Shown: positions 30,899 through 41,177 of the stretch, piece by piece
Layout: every line of letters begins with the position of its first letter
Numbering within the stretch: the first letter of the stretch is position 1
NCBI GenBank assembly: GCA_009763385.1
Contig: CM019827.1
Coordinates: 118,057,964 to 118,121,963 of the forward strand
Source of the DNA: Coix lacryma-jobi var. lacryma-jobi
Lineage: Eukaryota; Streptophyta; Magnoliopsida; Poales; Poaceae
DNA: 64,000 nt
Reading direction: 5' to 3'
Notes under the pieces: generated by a model
What the model was told of the DNA's origin: nothing
Databases searched by the model: none
Seen by the model: only the letters and a program-made list of their open reading frames with translations
Made by a program: the position numbers and the translations under genes

Positions 30899-32216
30899 TG
30901 TTGACGCTAGTTATCTATCAAAATTAAAGGATAAATAAATATGAAAAGGCATGAATTCAATCACCAACAAAGGTTTAGGGTTTTAATTGACAATATTCCA
31001 CAAGTTTTGGTGAATTGTGATTCTGCAGGGACTAAACCGGGAAACCAACGCTGATTGCTTCCCCTAGAAGGAAACCGACGGGAGATAACGCAACCGCCAC
31101 GTCAGGAAGTTTCTAGAAGACTCCAGAGGACACCAGAAGACACCAGGAGGTCGACCACCATGAGAAGTTGAAAGGTGGGACCGACCGGTCCCACCATGAG
31201 ACCGGTCGGTCTCCCACCGGGCCCGCTGGCTTCCGTCTTCTGCAAGCTTCCTCCACCGACCTCTAGGATGCATCTTAGCCGTACCTTAAGTCGGTTTGAT
31301 CTAACGGCCGTGGTTGATCCCTCAGGGCTATATAAGCAGCCCCAGACCCCCCTCTCCAGGCATCTCCATCTTCATTATTCATCTCCACATCAAAAACTAG
31401 GGTTTCATTTAGAAGTAGGGGTCCCTCTAGATGAATCTCTTCTAGTTCATCTAGAATTAGATCTAGTTCATCTAGTTGTAATCAAGAGCCAGTTATCAAG
31501 TAGAAGACTAGATACCCCTCTAGTAGGATTAGAACCCAGTATTCTAGAACTAGAAGAGAGAGAGAGAGAGGAAGAGATCAAGAAGGAGCTCCGGCCTGTT
31601 GGATCAACTTCTTCATCTTGTACCTGCGGATTCACGTTCATCTTCAACTTGCTTCAGCGATTGTTTCGGTAATCAACGTCTATATTTAAGTTTGATTTAT
31701 TGTTCTCATTATTCTTAAGGTTTATGACTCTCTTTTGAGTACTCTAATTCTAAGTTGCTCTAGAGTTAGAGTAGTTGGATAGTGTAAGCATGGTGCTTAG
31801 ACTTGATAGCTCATATATGCCTCCTATAACGCCGGTAGTAGTGGTTGTTCGCAAGGGTGACTCTTATAGCCTTGTTGATTCTTCTATAGTCCACTTACCC
31901 GTGTGTAGGCTCGGTAGGATTATACAATTGCATAAAAGACTCATACTCTGTTTGTGACCTTTTATGGCAACTTCCCCACTAAGAATAATATAAACATATC
32001 ACTCTTAAATTGGAATTAGACAGCCTTAGTGATCCCCTCTATAGTTCTAGATTCTCCATCCTTGTTAGCTACTCAGGGGATAGACTTTAAGACTTAACAC
32101 TATCCGTTCCTTTGGGTTCGATATTAAAACTAGGTTACTCCGGTGAAGTGCTACATCAGTAGATCTTATCTGTGCGCTTGCGGATAAAGTAGAGTGTGCG
32201 TTAATTTATACCAACA
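30899..32216 (+). repeat. X1 LTR
   Basis: TGTTGACGC to ACCAACA, 1318 bases. It contains a palindromic block 31175-31218 (ACCGACCGGT and its reverse) and TATATAAG (31329-31336). It is preceded by a PPT and followed by a PBS, so internal sequence lies on both sides. A longer reading, ending GTGTCAACA at 32288 or 32360, is possible (see the duplicated PBS block). Confidence 0.75.
31329..31336 (+). promoter_or_regulatory. X1 LTR TATA box
   Basis: GGGCTATATAAGCAGCC context, also found in X2 (minus strand, 54141-54150) and, diverged, in X3 (62216-62224). Confidence 0.7.
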
Positions 32217-32360
32217 AATATTTCTAGCGCCGTTGCCGGGGATAGAGTTTATCTCTACTCTTGGTAGCGACGTTAGTAAGTGTCAACAAGCATTTCTGGT
32301 GCCGTTGCCGGGGATAGAGTTTATCTCTACTCTTGGTAGCGACGTTAGTAAGTGTCAACA
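32217..32360 (+). repeat. X1 duplicated PBS block, two 72-base copies
   Basis: Each copy has TAGCGCCGTTGCCGGGGA or TGGTGCCGTTGCCGGGGA (tRNA-Asp-type PBS), GATAGAGTTTATCTCTACTC, and ends GTAAGTGTCAACA. The first PBS is near 32225-32242, the second near 32297-32314. The copies differ at only a few bases. The block ends where G2 LTR sequence begins. Confidence 0.85.
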
Positions 32361-32468
32361 GCTCCGCCACCCTTTGAAGGTCCAGGAGGTCAAGACCCTG
32401 CTGTGTACGCCCTCTGAGGACCGTATTCGAGTGTCTTGGCGCTTTATCCAAATTTTCGTGTCAACACA
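32361..32468 (+). repeat. G2 5' LTR remnant (about 108 bases)
   Basis: Ends GTGTCAACACA, mirror of the TGTGTTTACAC start of the G2 3' LTR, and directly precedes the PBS. The rest of the LTR has been replaced by X1. Confidence 0.6.
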
Positions 32469-32474
32469 TTCTTT

Positions 32475-32492
32475 TGGCACGCCTAGTGGGAC
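32475..32492 (+). promoter_or_regulatory. G2 primer-binding site
   Basis: TGGCACGCCTAGTGGGAC, seven bases from the LTR end. Similar TGGCACGCC sites are usual in grass Tat elements. tRNA identity not established here. Confidence 0.7.
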
Positions 32493-32506
32493 ACAATCGT
32501 CTGATC

Positions 32507-34985
32507 ATGACGTCCAGTAATGATGAAGTGTTGAACGTGACGATGGAGGAACTTCCAGATGAACTTAGACGCATGATAGAAGAAACTGTTGACCAATATC
32601 GTTACATGTGCTTGTTGAGCTTCAGTAGAAACATAGATAAAAAGATTATCCAGAAGTCTCATCTCCCAATAGTGGTTCTAGAAGGACATGTCGATCCAAT
32701 GATTCAAGTACAACACAATGCCATGCAAGAAGTAATAGGGAAAATGATGTCTACTACCCTGACGAATCATAACGAAGTGTTCCTCAACAGTCTCACGAAT
32801 GCCATTAAGGAAGCTTTCAATCTGGGTAATGATAGAAGGGGTCCAACATATACAGTTGGAGGTAATCAAGGAGCTGGAACTTCTGGCGGTCCACTGGTGA
32901 ATAGTCCTAATGGTAATGGGAATCAGATGACTGTCAGCCCTGGAGGTATGACGCCACAGCCAATGCAACAGCCGACTATGAGTAATAACATATACTCATT
33001 GGCTACAAAAATAGCTCCCCATGCTAGGAGGATTACCAGATATTTCAATGCACCACTGTATCAATGGAACGTGGTACCTGGCGATATTCCTCCTGGATAT
33101 CATTATATTTCAGTTTTTTATACCTTGGATGCCTAGGAGAATCCAGGGTATCAAGGTAATACATTTGGGGGGCAGAACATCGGCTATCAAGGGCCGGTGA
33201 ATTAGATAGATCAGTTGATGAGTTGGGTCACCGACATGGTTCAAAAGCAATTTGGTTTAACACCAAAGTCTACATTGACTGGTTACAAGAAGCCGTATCC
33301 GGAGTGGTATGTCAGGTTCTTTTTCCTCCGAGATATAGAATTCCTGATTGTACCAAATTCACAGGAACAGGCTTAGTAACGACCATGGAACATATAACTC
33401 AGTTTTTGGTCCAGCTCAGGGAAGTTGGTGACGAACCAACACTTAAAGTCAGAATGTTTCCTTTATCATTGTCTGGTTCAGCTTTCTCGTGCTTTTTATC
33501 TCTGCCACCCAACTCAATTCAAGGCTGGGATGATTTGGAAGACAAGTTCCATAAATACTTTGACTCTGGAGTATTGGAGAAGGGACTCATAGACTTAGTC
33601 GATATAAGGCAAGGAAATAATGAGACCGGATGCCAGTATCTTCAGATATTTAGGGAGATAAAGAATCAATGCCAACTATTAGAGAAAAAATCGGCTTCGG
33701 TTGTAACAGTATGGTTGATTTGGCTAAGAAGGTGGCGAATATTGATGCCCAGAATAGATACAATCAAGTCTTTAAGCCCAAGAAAGCCTACAGTGCAGAG
33801 AGTCACTTCTTCTTGCAAGAAGATGAAGATAATTCAAGCGATGAAAATGAAAATGAAGTTGCTGCTGTCGACTGGGCTTGGAGGAACAGTGAATACATGC
33901 CTTGGGCAAAGGCTAAAAGCACTGAGAAAGATGTAAAATACAGCTTTGACATCACCAAGGCTGATAAAATATTTGACTACTTGTTAGAGAAAGGTCAAAT
34001 CAAGTTAACTGGGAACCACAATATCCCATCGGCTGAGGAGCTCAAAAATAAAAGGTACTGCAAATTTCATAACTCTGGTACTCATACCACTAACGATTGC
34101 CGAGTTTTCAGAGATATGATCCAGAGAGCTATTGTCAAAGGAAGAATTGGCTTAGAAAAGGCTAAGGGGATGGGCATCAATGACCATCCTTTTCCACAGA
34201 ACATGGTGGCTCTTGCACCTCGAAGTGAAGTCAAGGTACTGACTTCTGACAATGCCAAGGCAGCTGGGACGGTTGATCCAAAGAAGCAGCTAACAACCAA
34301 GGAGTATCAGGAGATGAAAGGAAAGAGGAATACTGATCAACATGATCAACCCGAGACCTCAAGGGCTGGTGAAGCAAGGAGACGTCCAACTGTTAGAATC
34401 TTATTAAACAAGTGGCAACGTCAGAAGGAAAGAAATCAAATGCAAAAAGAGAGAAATGAACAAGAGTATCAAGAGTGGCTTGAAGAGGAGGAATATAGGA
34501 GGTCTCGAGAAGAAGAGAGGCGTATTAGAGATGAAGAAAAAGACCATTGGGATTGCCCTTTCTTCAGACATTGTTAGAATGAAGGTTTAAAGCTTCCTAC
34601 TCTTTGTAATTGCTCGGAATGCAGTGAGCAGTATTGGGAGTATAGGAAGTTGAGAGACAACCACCGATCTATGCATGAAAGATTAAGATTTGATAGAACA
34701 GATCGTCACGTAAAAAATGAAAATGTCCATAATCGGCTTGGAGCAAGATTAGCCGATCAAGGTCATCCTTGGCAAGAAGGACAATGGTGTCCAGGTGGCT
34801 TGACTAAGAGCCAGAAACGACGGGTTCAGAGACTAATGAACGATGAGGTTCAGAGAAAGAAACCCAAAGTCTGGCAGTTAAAGCATGTACCTGATAAAGG
34901 AGAGTCATCGGCTAATATATCTACTCTGTTCATGCTACCTGCTGAGTTTAGATCTTCTGATCGTGAAGAAGAGTCTGATGACGAA
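32507..34985 (+). pseudogene. gag: G2 gag
   Basis: Begins MTSSNDEVLNVTMEELPDEL and reads to a TAG at 33134-33136. The Gag core continues in another frame (about 33290-33680: FPPRYRIPDCTKFTGTGLVT, FLVQLREVG, GWDDLEDKFHKYFDSG). It then shifts near 33665 to a long frame with KKAYSAESHFFLQEDED and a zinc-binding segment CKFHNSGTHTTNDC. A Lys/Glu-rich coiled coil and WDCPFFRHC follow. After a stop (34575-34577) the same block goes on with KSQKRRVQRLMNDE to 35000. Particle protein, broken by one frameshift and three or more stops. Confidence 0.85.
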
Positions 34986-35000
34986 GAAGCAATTGCTTAG

Positions 35001-35585
35001 TGGATCTATCAGGCAGAAGGGGCTACATTTCAAAAACCTGAAAGGCATTTACATCTTAAAGTTTTATATTTGAAGAGGTTTGTTGATGGAAGGCCTCTGA
35101 ACAGAATGTTAGTTGATGGAGGTGCAACTGTTAATTTGATGCCATATGCTACCTTCAGAAAGCTTGACAAGACTACAGAAGATTTAACTCAAACCGATAT
35201 GAGGTTAACAGATTTTGCTGGCCACGTATCGACTACTAAAGGTGCCGTATGTGTCGAGTTGACAGCTGGTAGCAAAAGTTTGTCGACTACTTTCTTTGTA
35301 GTCGATGCAAAAGGATCATATAGTGTGCTTCTTGGAAGAGATTGGATCCACGCCAATTGCTGTGTTCCGTCAACCATGCATCAGAATGTGATTCAGTGGA
35401 TCGGCGACACTGTGGAAGTAGTACCAGCCGATTCATCTGTTAGCATTGCTTGTTCTGACCCTGATGTTTGGAATTTTGACAATATGGAGTGCTTTTCCAG
35501 AAAAAATCACGAAGAAGGCTTTCTCAAAACATCTGATGATAGTCAACAACCGATCCAAGCAGTCGGCTTCAAAAAATGTATTTAA
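35001..35585 (+). pseudogene. G2 pol, aspartic protease
   Basis: Retropepsin with active site MLVDGGATVNLMPYATFRKL (Asp-Gly-Gly-Ala rather than Asp-Thr-Gly-Ser/Ala). DFAGHVSTTKGAVCVELTAG follows, then YSVLLGRDWIHANCC. It ends TAA at 35583-35585. RT sequence continues in the -1 frame, overlapping at AAAAAATG (35571-35578). G1 has an in-frame TAG at the same junction. Preceded by a LYLKRFVDGRPLN linker. Confidence 0.88.
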
Positions 35586-36660
35586 TAGATTATACAATCA
35601 ATGAAGATGAAATTAAGATGGGTAAAGGTTTTACATCGGCTGATGAACTAGAGGAAATTGACATTGGAAGCGGTGATGAGCCGAGATTGACATATATGAG
35701 TGCTAAGCTAGATCCCAAGTTCAGACAAGAACTTATTGTTTTGTTGAAAGAGTATAAAGAATGTTTTGCTTGGGATTTTTCTGAGATGCCTGGTCTTGAT
35801 CGATCGTTGGTTGAGCATCGACTACCTATCAAACATGGGAGTCGGCCTGTGAAACAAGCCCCGAGGAGAATTAGAGCAGAAGTTATGGCAGACATAAAAA
35901 CAGAAATCACTCGGCTTTATGAGTCTAATTTCATTCGGCAATGTAGATATGCCGAGTGGATATCTAGTATAGTCCATGTGTATAAGAAAAATGGGAAAAT
36001 GAGAGTTTGCATTGATTTCAGGGATTTGAATAAAGCTACTCCAATGGATGGCTACCCGATGCCAGTAGCAGACATGTTGGTTGATGCAGCGCAGGGCATA
36101 AGGTAATCAGTTTTATGGATGGCAATGCTGGTTATAACCAAATCTTTATGACAGAAGAAGATATACATAAAACTGCATTCAGTTGTCCGGGTGCTATAGG
36201 ATTATATGAGTGGGTAGTTATGACCTTTGGACTTAAAAATGCCAGTGCAACTTATCAAAGGGCTATGAATTATATCTTCCATGAGTTGATCGACAAGATT
36301 GTAGAAATCTACATAGATGATGTGGTTGTTAAGTCCAAGGATTACCAAAGACATCTTAAAGATCTCAGGGATACTCTAGAATGTGCAAAGAAGCATGGGT
36401 TGAGGATGAATCCCCATAAGTGTGCATTTGGAGTGTCAGCTGGACAGTTTCTGGGGTTTATGGTACATGTAAAAGGGATTGAAGTCGGTCAAAAAAGTTA
36501 TGACGCGATTGATAAAGCAGTACCACCGACTACAAAAACTCAGTTACAATCTTTAATCGACAAAATCAATTTTAACAGGAGGTTTGTTTCGAATTTGTCA
36601 GCCAGGATTTTGCCGTTCTTGACATTGTTAAAATTGAAAGATGACTAGGAATTTAAGTGG
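35586..36660 (+). pseudogene. G2 pol, reverse transcriptase
   Basis: GKGFTSADELEEIDIG, then FIRQCRYAEWISSIVHVYKK, CIDFRDLNKATPMDG, MTFGLKNASATYQRAMN, YIDDVVVKS (about 36312) and KCAFGVSAGQFLGFMVHVKG. One frameshift near 36100 (VDAAQG) and TAG at 36646-36648, where G1 has CAG. Otherwise the domain is complete and the best preserved of the three Ty3 RTs here. Confidence 0.9.
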
Positions 36661-37560
36661 GGAAGTGAGCAACAGAAAGCGTTTGATAAAATCAAAAAGT
36701 ATATGAAATCCCCACCAGTTTTGATTCCTCCTCAAAAGGATAAACCTTTCAGATTATATGTTTCGGCTGATGATCATACCATTGGATCGGCCTTAATGCA
36801 AGAAATTGAAGGGAAGGAAAGAGTAGTGTTCTATCTCAGTAGAAGGTTGCTTGATGTGGAAATGAGATATTCTCCCGTTGAAAAGTTATGCTTATGTTTA
36901 TATTTCTCATGCACCAAACTTCGACATTATCTACTGTCCTCTGAGTACACAGTGGTGTCAAAGTTTGACGTGATAAAGCACATGCTATCTATGCCTATTC
37001 TAAATGGGAGAATTGGTAAGTGGATTCTTGCATTATCAGAGTTCTATTTAAAGTATGAATCGGCTAAGGCAGGTAAAGGACAGGTAATAACTGATTTTAT
37101 TACTCATCATCATGAACAAGGAATTAAGACTTTGGACCTTACCCCGTGGGCTTTGTTCTTTGATGGATCTAATTGTAAACAAGGTGGAGGTATTGGTATT
37201 GTCCTTGTTTCTCCTCAAGGGGAAAGTTTTGAATATGCTTTTTCAATTGATCCAACCTCTACTAATAATCAAGCTGAATATGAAGCACTTCTTAAATGAC
37301 TTCAGCTTTTGTTTGAGGTAAGGGCCGAGGCTATTGAAATTTTTGGTGATTCTAAATTAGTGGTTAATCAACTACTCGACCTGTATAAATGCAAAGATGA
37401 CATCTTAAGGGGACACTATGAAAAATGTCTCGAGTTGCTTGATTCTTTCTCTTCTATTGTTATAAAACATATTCGTAGATGTCAGAATCAAGAGGCTAAT
37501 CGGTTAGCTCAGAGTGCTTCTGGGTATCGGCAAATCATTGAGATATTAGCCGATGAGATT
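36661..37560 (+). pseudogene. G2 pol, two RNase H domains
   Basis: First domain 36703-37090 (FRLYVSADDHTIGSALMQEI, FYLSRRLLDVEMRYSPVEKL). Second from about 37145 (ALFFDGSNCKQGGGIGIVLV, NNQAEYEALLK, EIFGDSKLVVNQLL). Stop TGA at 37297-37299 inside the second, where G1 has GGA. Same dual arrangement as in G1 and T2. Confidence 0.88.
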
Positions 37561-38832
37561 GCTGATAGTGATGATTGGAGGATCGAAATTTTTGAATACT
37601 TAAAAAATCCATCACGACAAGTGTCTAGAAAACTAAGATATAAGGCCACAAAGTTTGTCCTTCTTGATGATCAACTTTATCACAAAACAATTGATGGTGT
37701 ACTTCTTAAATGTATCAATCAAGAGGAAGGAAAGGTCCTAATGGGAGAAATCAATGAAGGGGTTTGTGGTGCGCACCAATCAGCACATAAGATGAAATGG
37801 GTGATTAGGAGAGCAGGGTATTTTTTGCCAACCATATTGGAAGATTGTTTTAAGTACTATAAATGATGCCAATAGTGTCAAAGGTTTGGTAATGTTCAAA
37901 AATCTTTAGCATCAGCTATGAATCCAATTACAAAGCCATGACCATTTAGAGGATGGGGAATAGATCTAATTGGCCAAATATTCCCGGCATCTAGCAAAGG
38001 ACACAAATTTGTGTTCGTAGCAACAAATTATTTTACCAAATGGGTTGAAGCTATTCCTCTGAAGGAAGCCTCATCGGCTACCGTGATTGGGTTTATCAAA
38101 TAGCATATCATCTATAGATTCGGTGTTCCTCAAACCATTACTACAGATCAAGGAAAATGTTCACATCAACAGAGTTTCAGGACTTTGCTGAAGGCACAGG
38201 CTTCAAGTTGATCAACTCATGTCCATATTATGCCCAAGCTAATGGACAGGCCGAAGCTTCTAACCAGATTTTAATCAAGATTATTAAGAAAAAGGTCAAG
38301 GAGCATCCAAAGAAGTGGCATTTGATACTCAGGGAAACTTTATGGTCCTATCAGATGGATTGTCATGGTGCAACTAAATGTTCACCTTATGAGTTGGTCT
38401 ACGGTCATGAGGCTGTGTTACCTTGGGAAATCAATATTGGATCCAGAAAGATATCAGAATAGAGCAATTTGAAAACCGATGAATATAAGCAGCTTATGAT
38501 GGATAACCTTGATGATTTGAATTTTCATCGGCTAAAAGCTCTTGAGAATATTAGAGCTCATAAATTGAGAGTTGCTAAGTATTATAATCGAAAGGTCAGG
38601 GAGAAAAAGTTAACGAAGGGGACTTGGTTGGAAAGTCATTTTACCTATTGGGACTAAGGATAGCAAATATGGTAAATGGTCACCAAATTGGGAAGGACCC
38701 TATCGGATTACCTGATGTGCTCCTGACAATGCTTATTTCTACAAGACTTTAGAAGGTATCGAGTACTTCAGAGCAATTAATGGGAAATATTTTAAGAGAT
38801 ATTATCCTAGTATCTGGGTAGATTTGTTATGA
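37561..38832 (+). pseudogene. G2 pol, integrase
   Basis: Zinc domain NEGVCGAHQSAHKMKW ... YYK then stops at 37864-37878. Core WGIDLIGQIFP, ITTDQGK (frameshift near 38150), YYAQANGQAEASNQ, and WEGPYRIT. The end FRAINGKYFKRYYPSIWVDL has TGA at 38830-38832. The second His of the zinc motif region and the GPY module are kept. Several nonsense changes: TGG to TGA (about 37939) and GAG to TAG (38101) by comparison with G1. Confidence 0.86.
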
Positions 38833-38848
38833 TTAATCAGTTGATCAA

Positions 38849-38965
38849 TAGCCGATGTGACTATATCACCTTCAGGATAAAAAGAAATATAGCCGATATG
38901 AGTGATATCGCCTTCAACAGTGTATAGCCGATGCAAGTGAGACATCGCCTTCAACACAAAAATAT
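38849..38965. repeat. G2 post-integrase repeat, three units GCCGAT...TCGCCTTCA
   Basis: Three imperfect units (AGCCGATRTGAGTGATATCG type) 15-20 bases after the stop. The central one can fold as CGATAT/ATATCG. Same place and plan as in G1 (3717-3828), though the spacers have diverged. Confidence 0.7.
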
Positions 38966-39073
38966 AAATTTAAAAGGCTTCGATGGACTTTATCATAGAA
39001 GAAATCATAGAGAAACAGAGACTTCATTATGTTCATGAGTAGATTTCTTATACAGTAGTTTGATCCTAATTGA

Positions 39074-39214
39074 CTACTTGAAGACTTTATCTACTATGAA
39101 TACAAAAGGGGTGGACTCTGCTATCTCCCCAGCCGCTCCATCAACACCATCGAAGTTCATCTCCATAGCGTGGCCTATCTCCGGAGTGATCTCAAGGCCA
39201 CCTAGATATTGGCC
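39074..39214 (-). pseudogene. G2 antisense gene aORF2, exon 3 (distal part, beyond C1)
   Basis: The minus strand reads QYLGGLEITPEIGHAMEMNF then AGEIAESTPFVFIVDKVFK and stops at TAG (39074-39076). It continues in frame from 50220 once C1 and one AGTAT copy are removed. An acidic C-terminal tail like that of the G1 copy. Confidence 0.75.
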
Positions 39215-39219
39215 AGTAT
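39215..39219. repeat. Left target-site duplication of C1 (AGTAT)
   Basis: Equals 50215-50219. Confidence 0.95.
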
Positions 39220-41177
39220 TGAAGGACCGAGAAGCAACCAGAAAGCGACCAGAGGGGGGGTGAATGGGAGCTTCAAAATTTTCTTTCGGAAACTAGTAGC
39301 CACTGTCCCGAGAATCACCCCAAAAGACAAACCTTAGAGCTTGCTAATGTCCACGACCCTAGATGTAGGGTGGATGCTTCCAAGAAGCACAGCGGGACAC
39401 TACACAACTCTAGAAAGCCAACGCAAAAGACGGAAACCAAATCTGACAACGAACGAACCACCGGCGAACGAAAACGCGCAAAACAGTCACGACCGGACTC
39501 TGGGCAGCGTCCGGTCAGTGAGCACCGGACGCGTCCGGTCGTGCGAAATCCGTTCTGGGACCTTACTGTTCCCGACCGGACTCTGGTGAACAGAGCGTCC
39601 GGTCACAAACTGTGCGTCCGGTCACAAAGGTCAAGCCGAGTGAACAGTGCGATGAGTGAGTCCGGTCGAACAAGAAACCCAGCGTCCGGTCAGCTAGAGA
39701 AAATCGCCACGCGACATTCAACCACCGGACGCGTCCGGTCAAAGCGAGGACAGCGTCCGGTCACCCCGACAGCAGCCTGTTCGTCCACGGATTCGACTCG
39801 ATCTCACCCAAAATGAATCCTCTAGGGATCAAACTTGGTGAGAAGAGTCAAAAGGAATATAGTGAGCTATCCCTAAGAGATCATGGCTCGAACCTATCTC
39901 CAAATCGATGAATCGAAGAATTTCGGGGGAAGGGAGAAAACTTGACCCGAAACGAAAATCGATCGATCTCCTAGACCGTGAGGTTAGAGGAGAATTCCTT
40001 CGGTGGAAAGAAGTGCCTCACGATCTAGAACAACTTGGTTCAAATGGTTTTGCAAAAGATGAACCGAGCAAAGAGATCAAGCGACGGGAAAATCGTGGAG
40101 AAAAAGGATTCCGCGAAGAACACGAATGAAACACGAATCACAACCACGAACTGCAACCGTGTGGCTACCACCCGCTACAACAGTGAGGATACGGCCTCAC
40201 TTCCTCAGAATCAACAGTACACAGAGGCCAGTTTCTCTGCGGATCTCAGCTAGCTACAGCAGGGGATGGGAGAGCAGGAAACCCTAAGTGCGAAAGAGCA
40301 AATGACTGAGATACTTGGGAGGAGGGTGTCTCCCGACTACTTATCCTACTACTAGCCTAAGTCTATTTCCTACTCTACCCCTCTCTATTCTAATTACAGA
40401 GCGACCAGCTAAACCCTAGGGTTATTCTGGACCAACTCGGTGGTAGGTCTATCCGACGGCCACGCCCGCACAATTCGAAGCGTTGCCTCGACGCAACCTC
40501 CAGATCGCCGCCACGTGCCGCCCTCGCTCTGCACCCCCAGTTTTGTGCCCAAACCGGGAACCAGCCTTTTCCAGCCAACCTCCGGTTTTGAGGCCCAAAC
40601 TGGGAACCAGCCCACCAGCATCTGAGTTTTGAGGCCAAACTCAGCAAACCTCAGAGCCCAGGTTTTGAGGCCAAACCTGGAAACCGTCCTCAGCCCGAGT
40701 TTTGTGGCCAAACTCGAAAACCCTCAGCCCGAGTTTTGTGGCCAAACTCGGAAACCGTCCACCCCAGGTTTTGAGGCCCAAACCTGGAAACCGTCCATCG
40801 GATGGTTTTTCCCTGGCTCTACCACCAAACCGACGTCGTAGATGGGATGCACCTCCGTGCACCCCGTCCACCGACACGTGTCCCCGAGTCCTCGACTCGC
40901 AGGCAACACATGACCGCACTTCTTAACTTGTCGTCGTCATAGGCTGCCAGCCACCACAGCTGATCCTCGGGCCTCTGGTCCCTCAGTCCAAGCCTCACGT
41001 CCGCCCTTCACCACTCCCAGTCCATCGGCACGACACGTCTCTACTTGACCTTCACCTCGCCTTCGATCACTGCATCCATGCTCGACACCTGCACAACACA
41101 AGCCAAAGAACATGCGCATCATCCCAGTTGACAATCACTCATCACTCAGAGACCCGGCATACACCCATGTATCCGCA
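39220..41177 (-). repeat. C1 3' LTR
   Basis: 1958 bases. Includes palindromes CCGGACGCGTCCGG (39525 and 39724 area) and a seven-unit hairpin array (40530-40800). Differs from the 5' LTR by a few percent of bases and by a 414-base block (about 39791-40204) that the 5' LTR lacks. Confidence 0.93.
40530..40800. repeat. C1 3' LTR hairpin array
   Basis: Seven units with the frame stem-TTTTG(A/T)GGCC(C)AAA-stem, such as CAGG...CCTGG, CTGAG...CTCAG, CGAG...CTCG and CCGG...CCGG. Arms differ between units but remain complementary. Present in the 5' LTR (49570-49835) and reversed in C2 (56528-56765). Confidence 0.85.
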
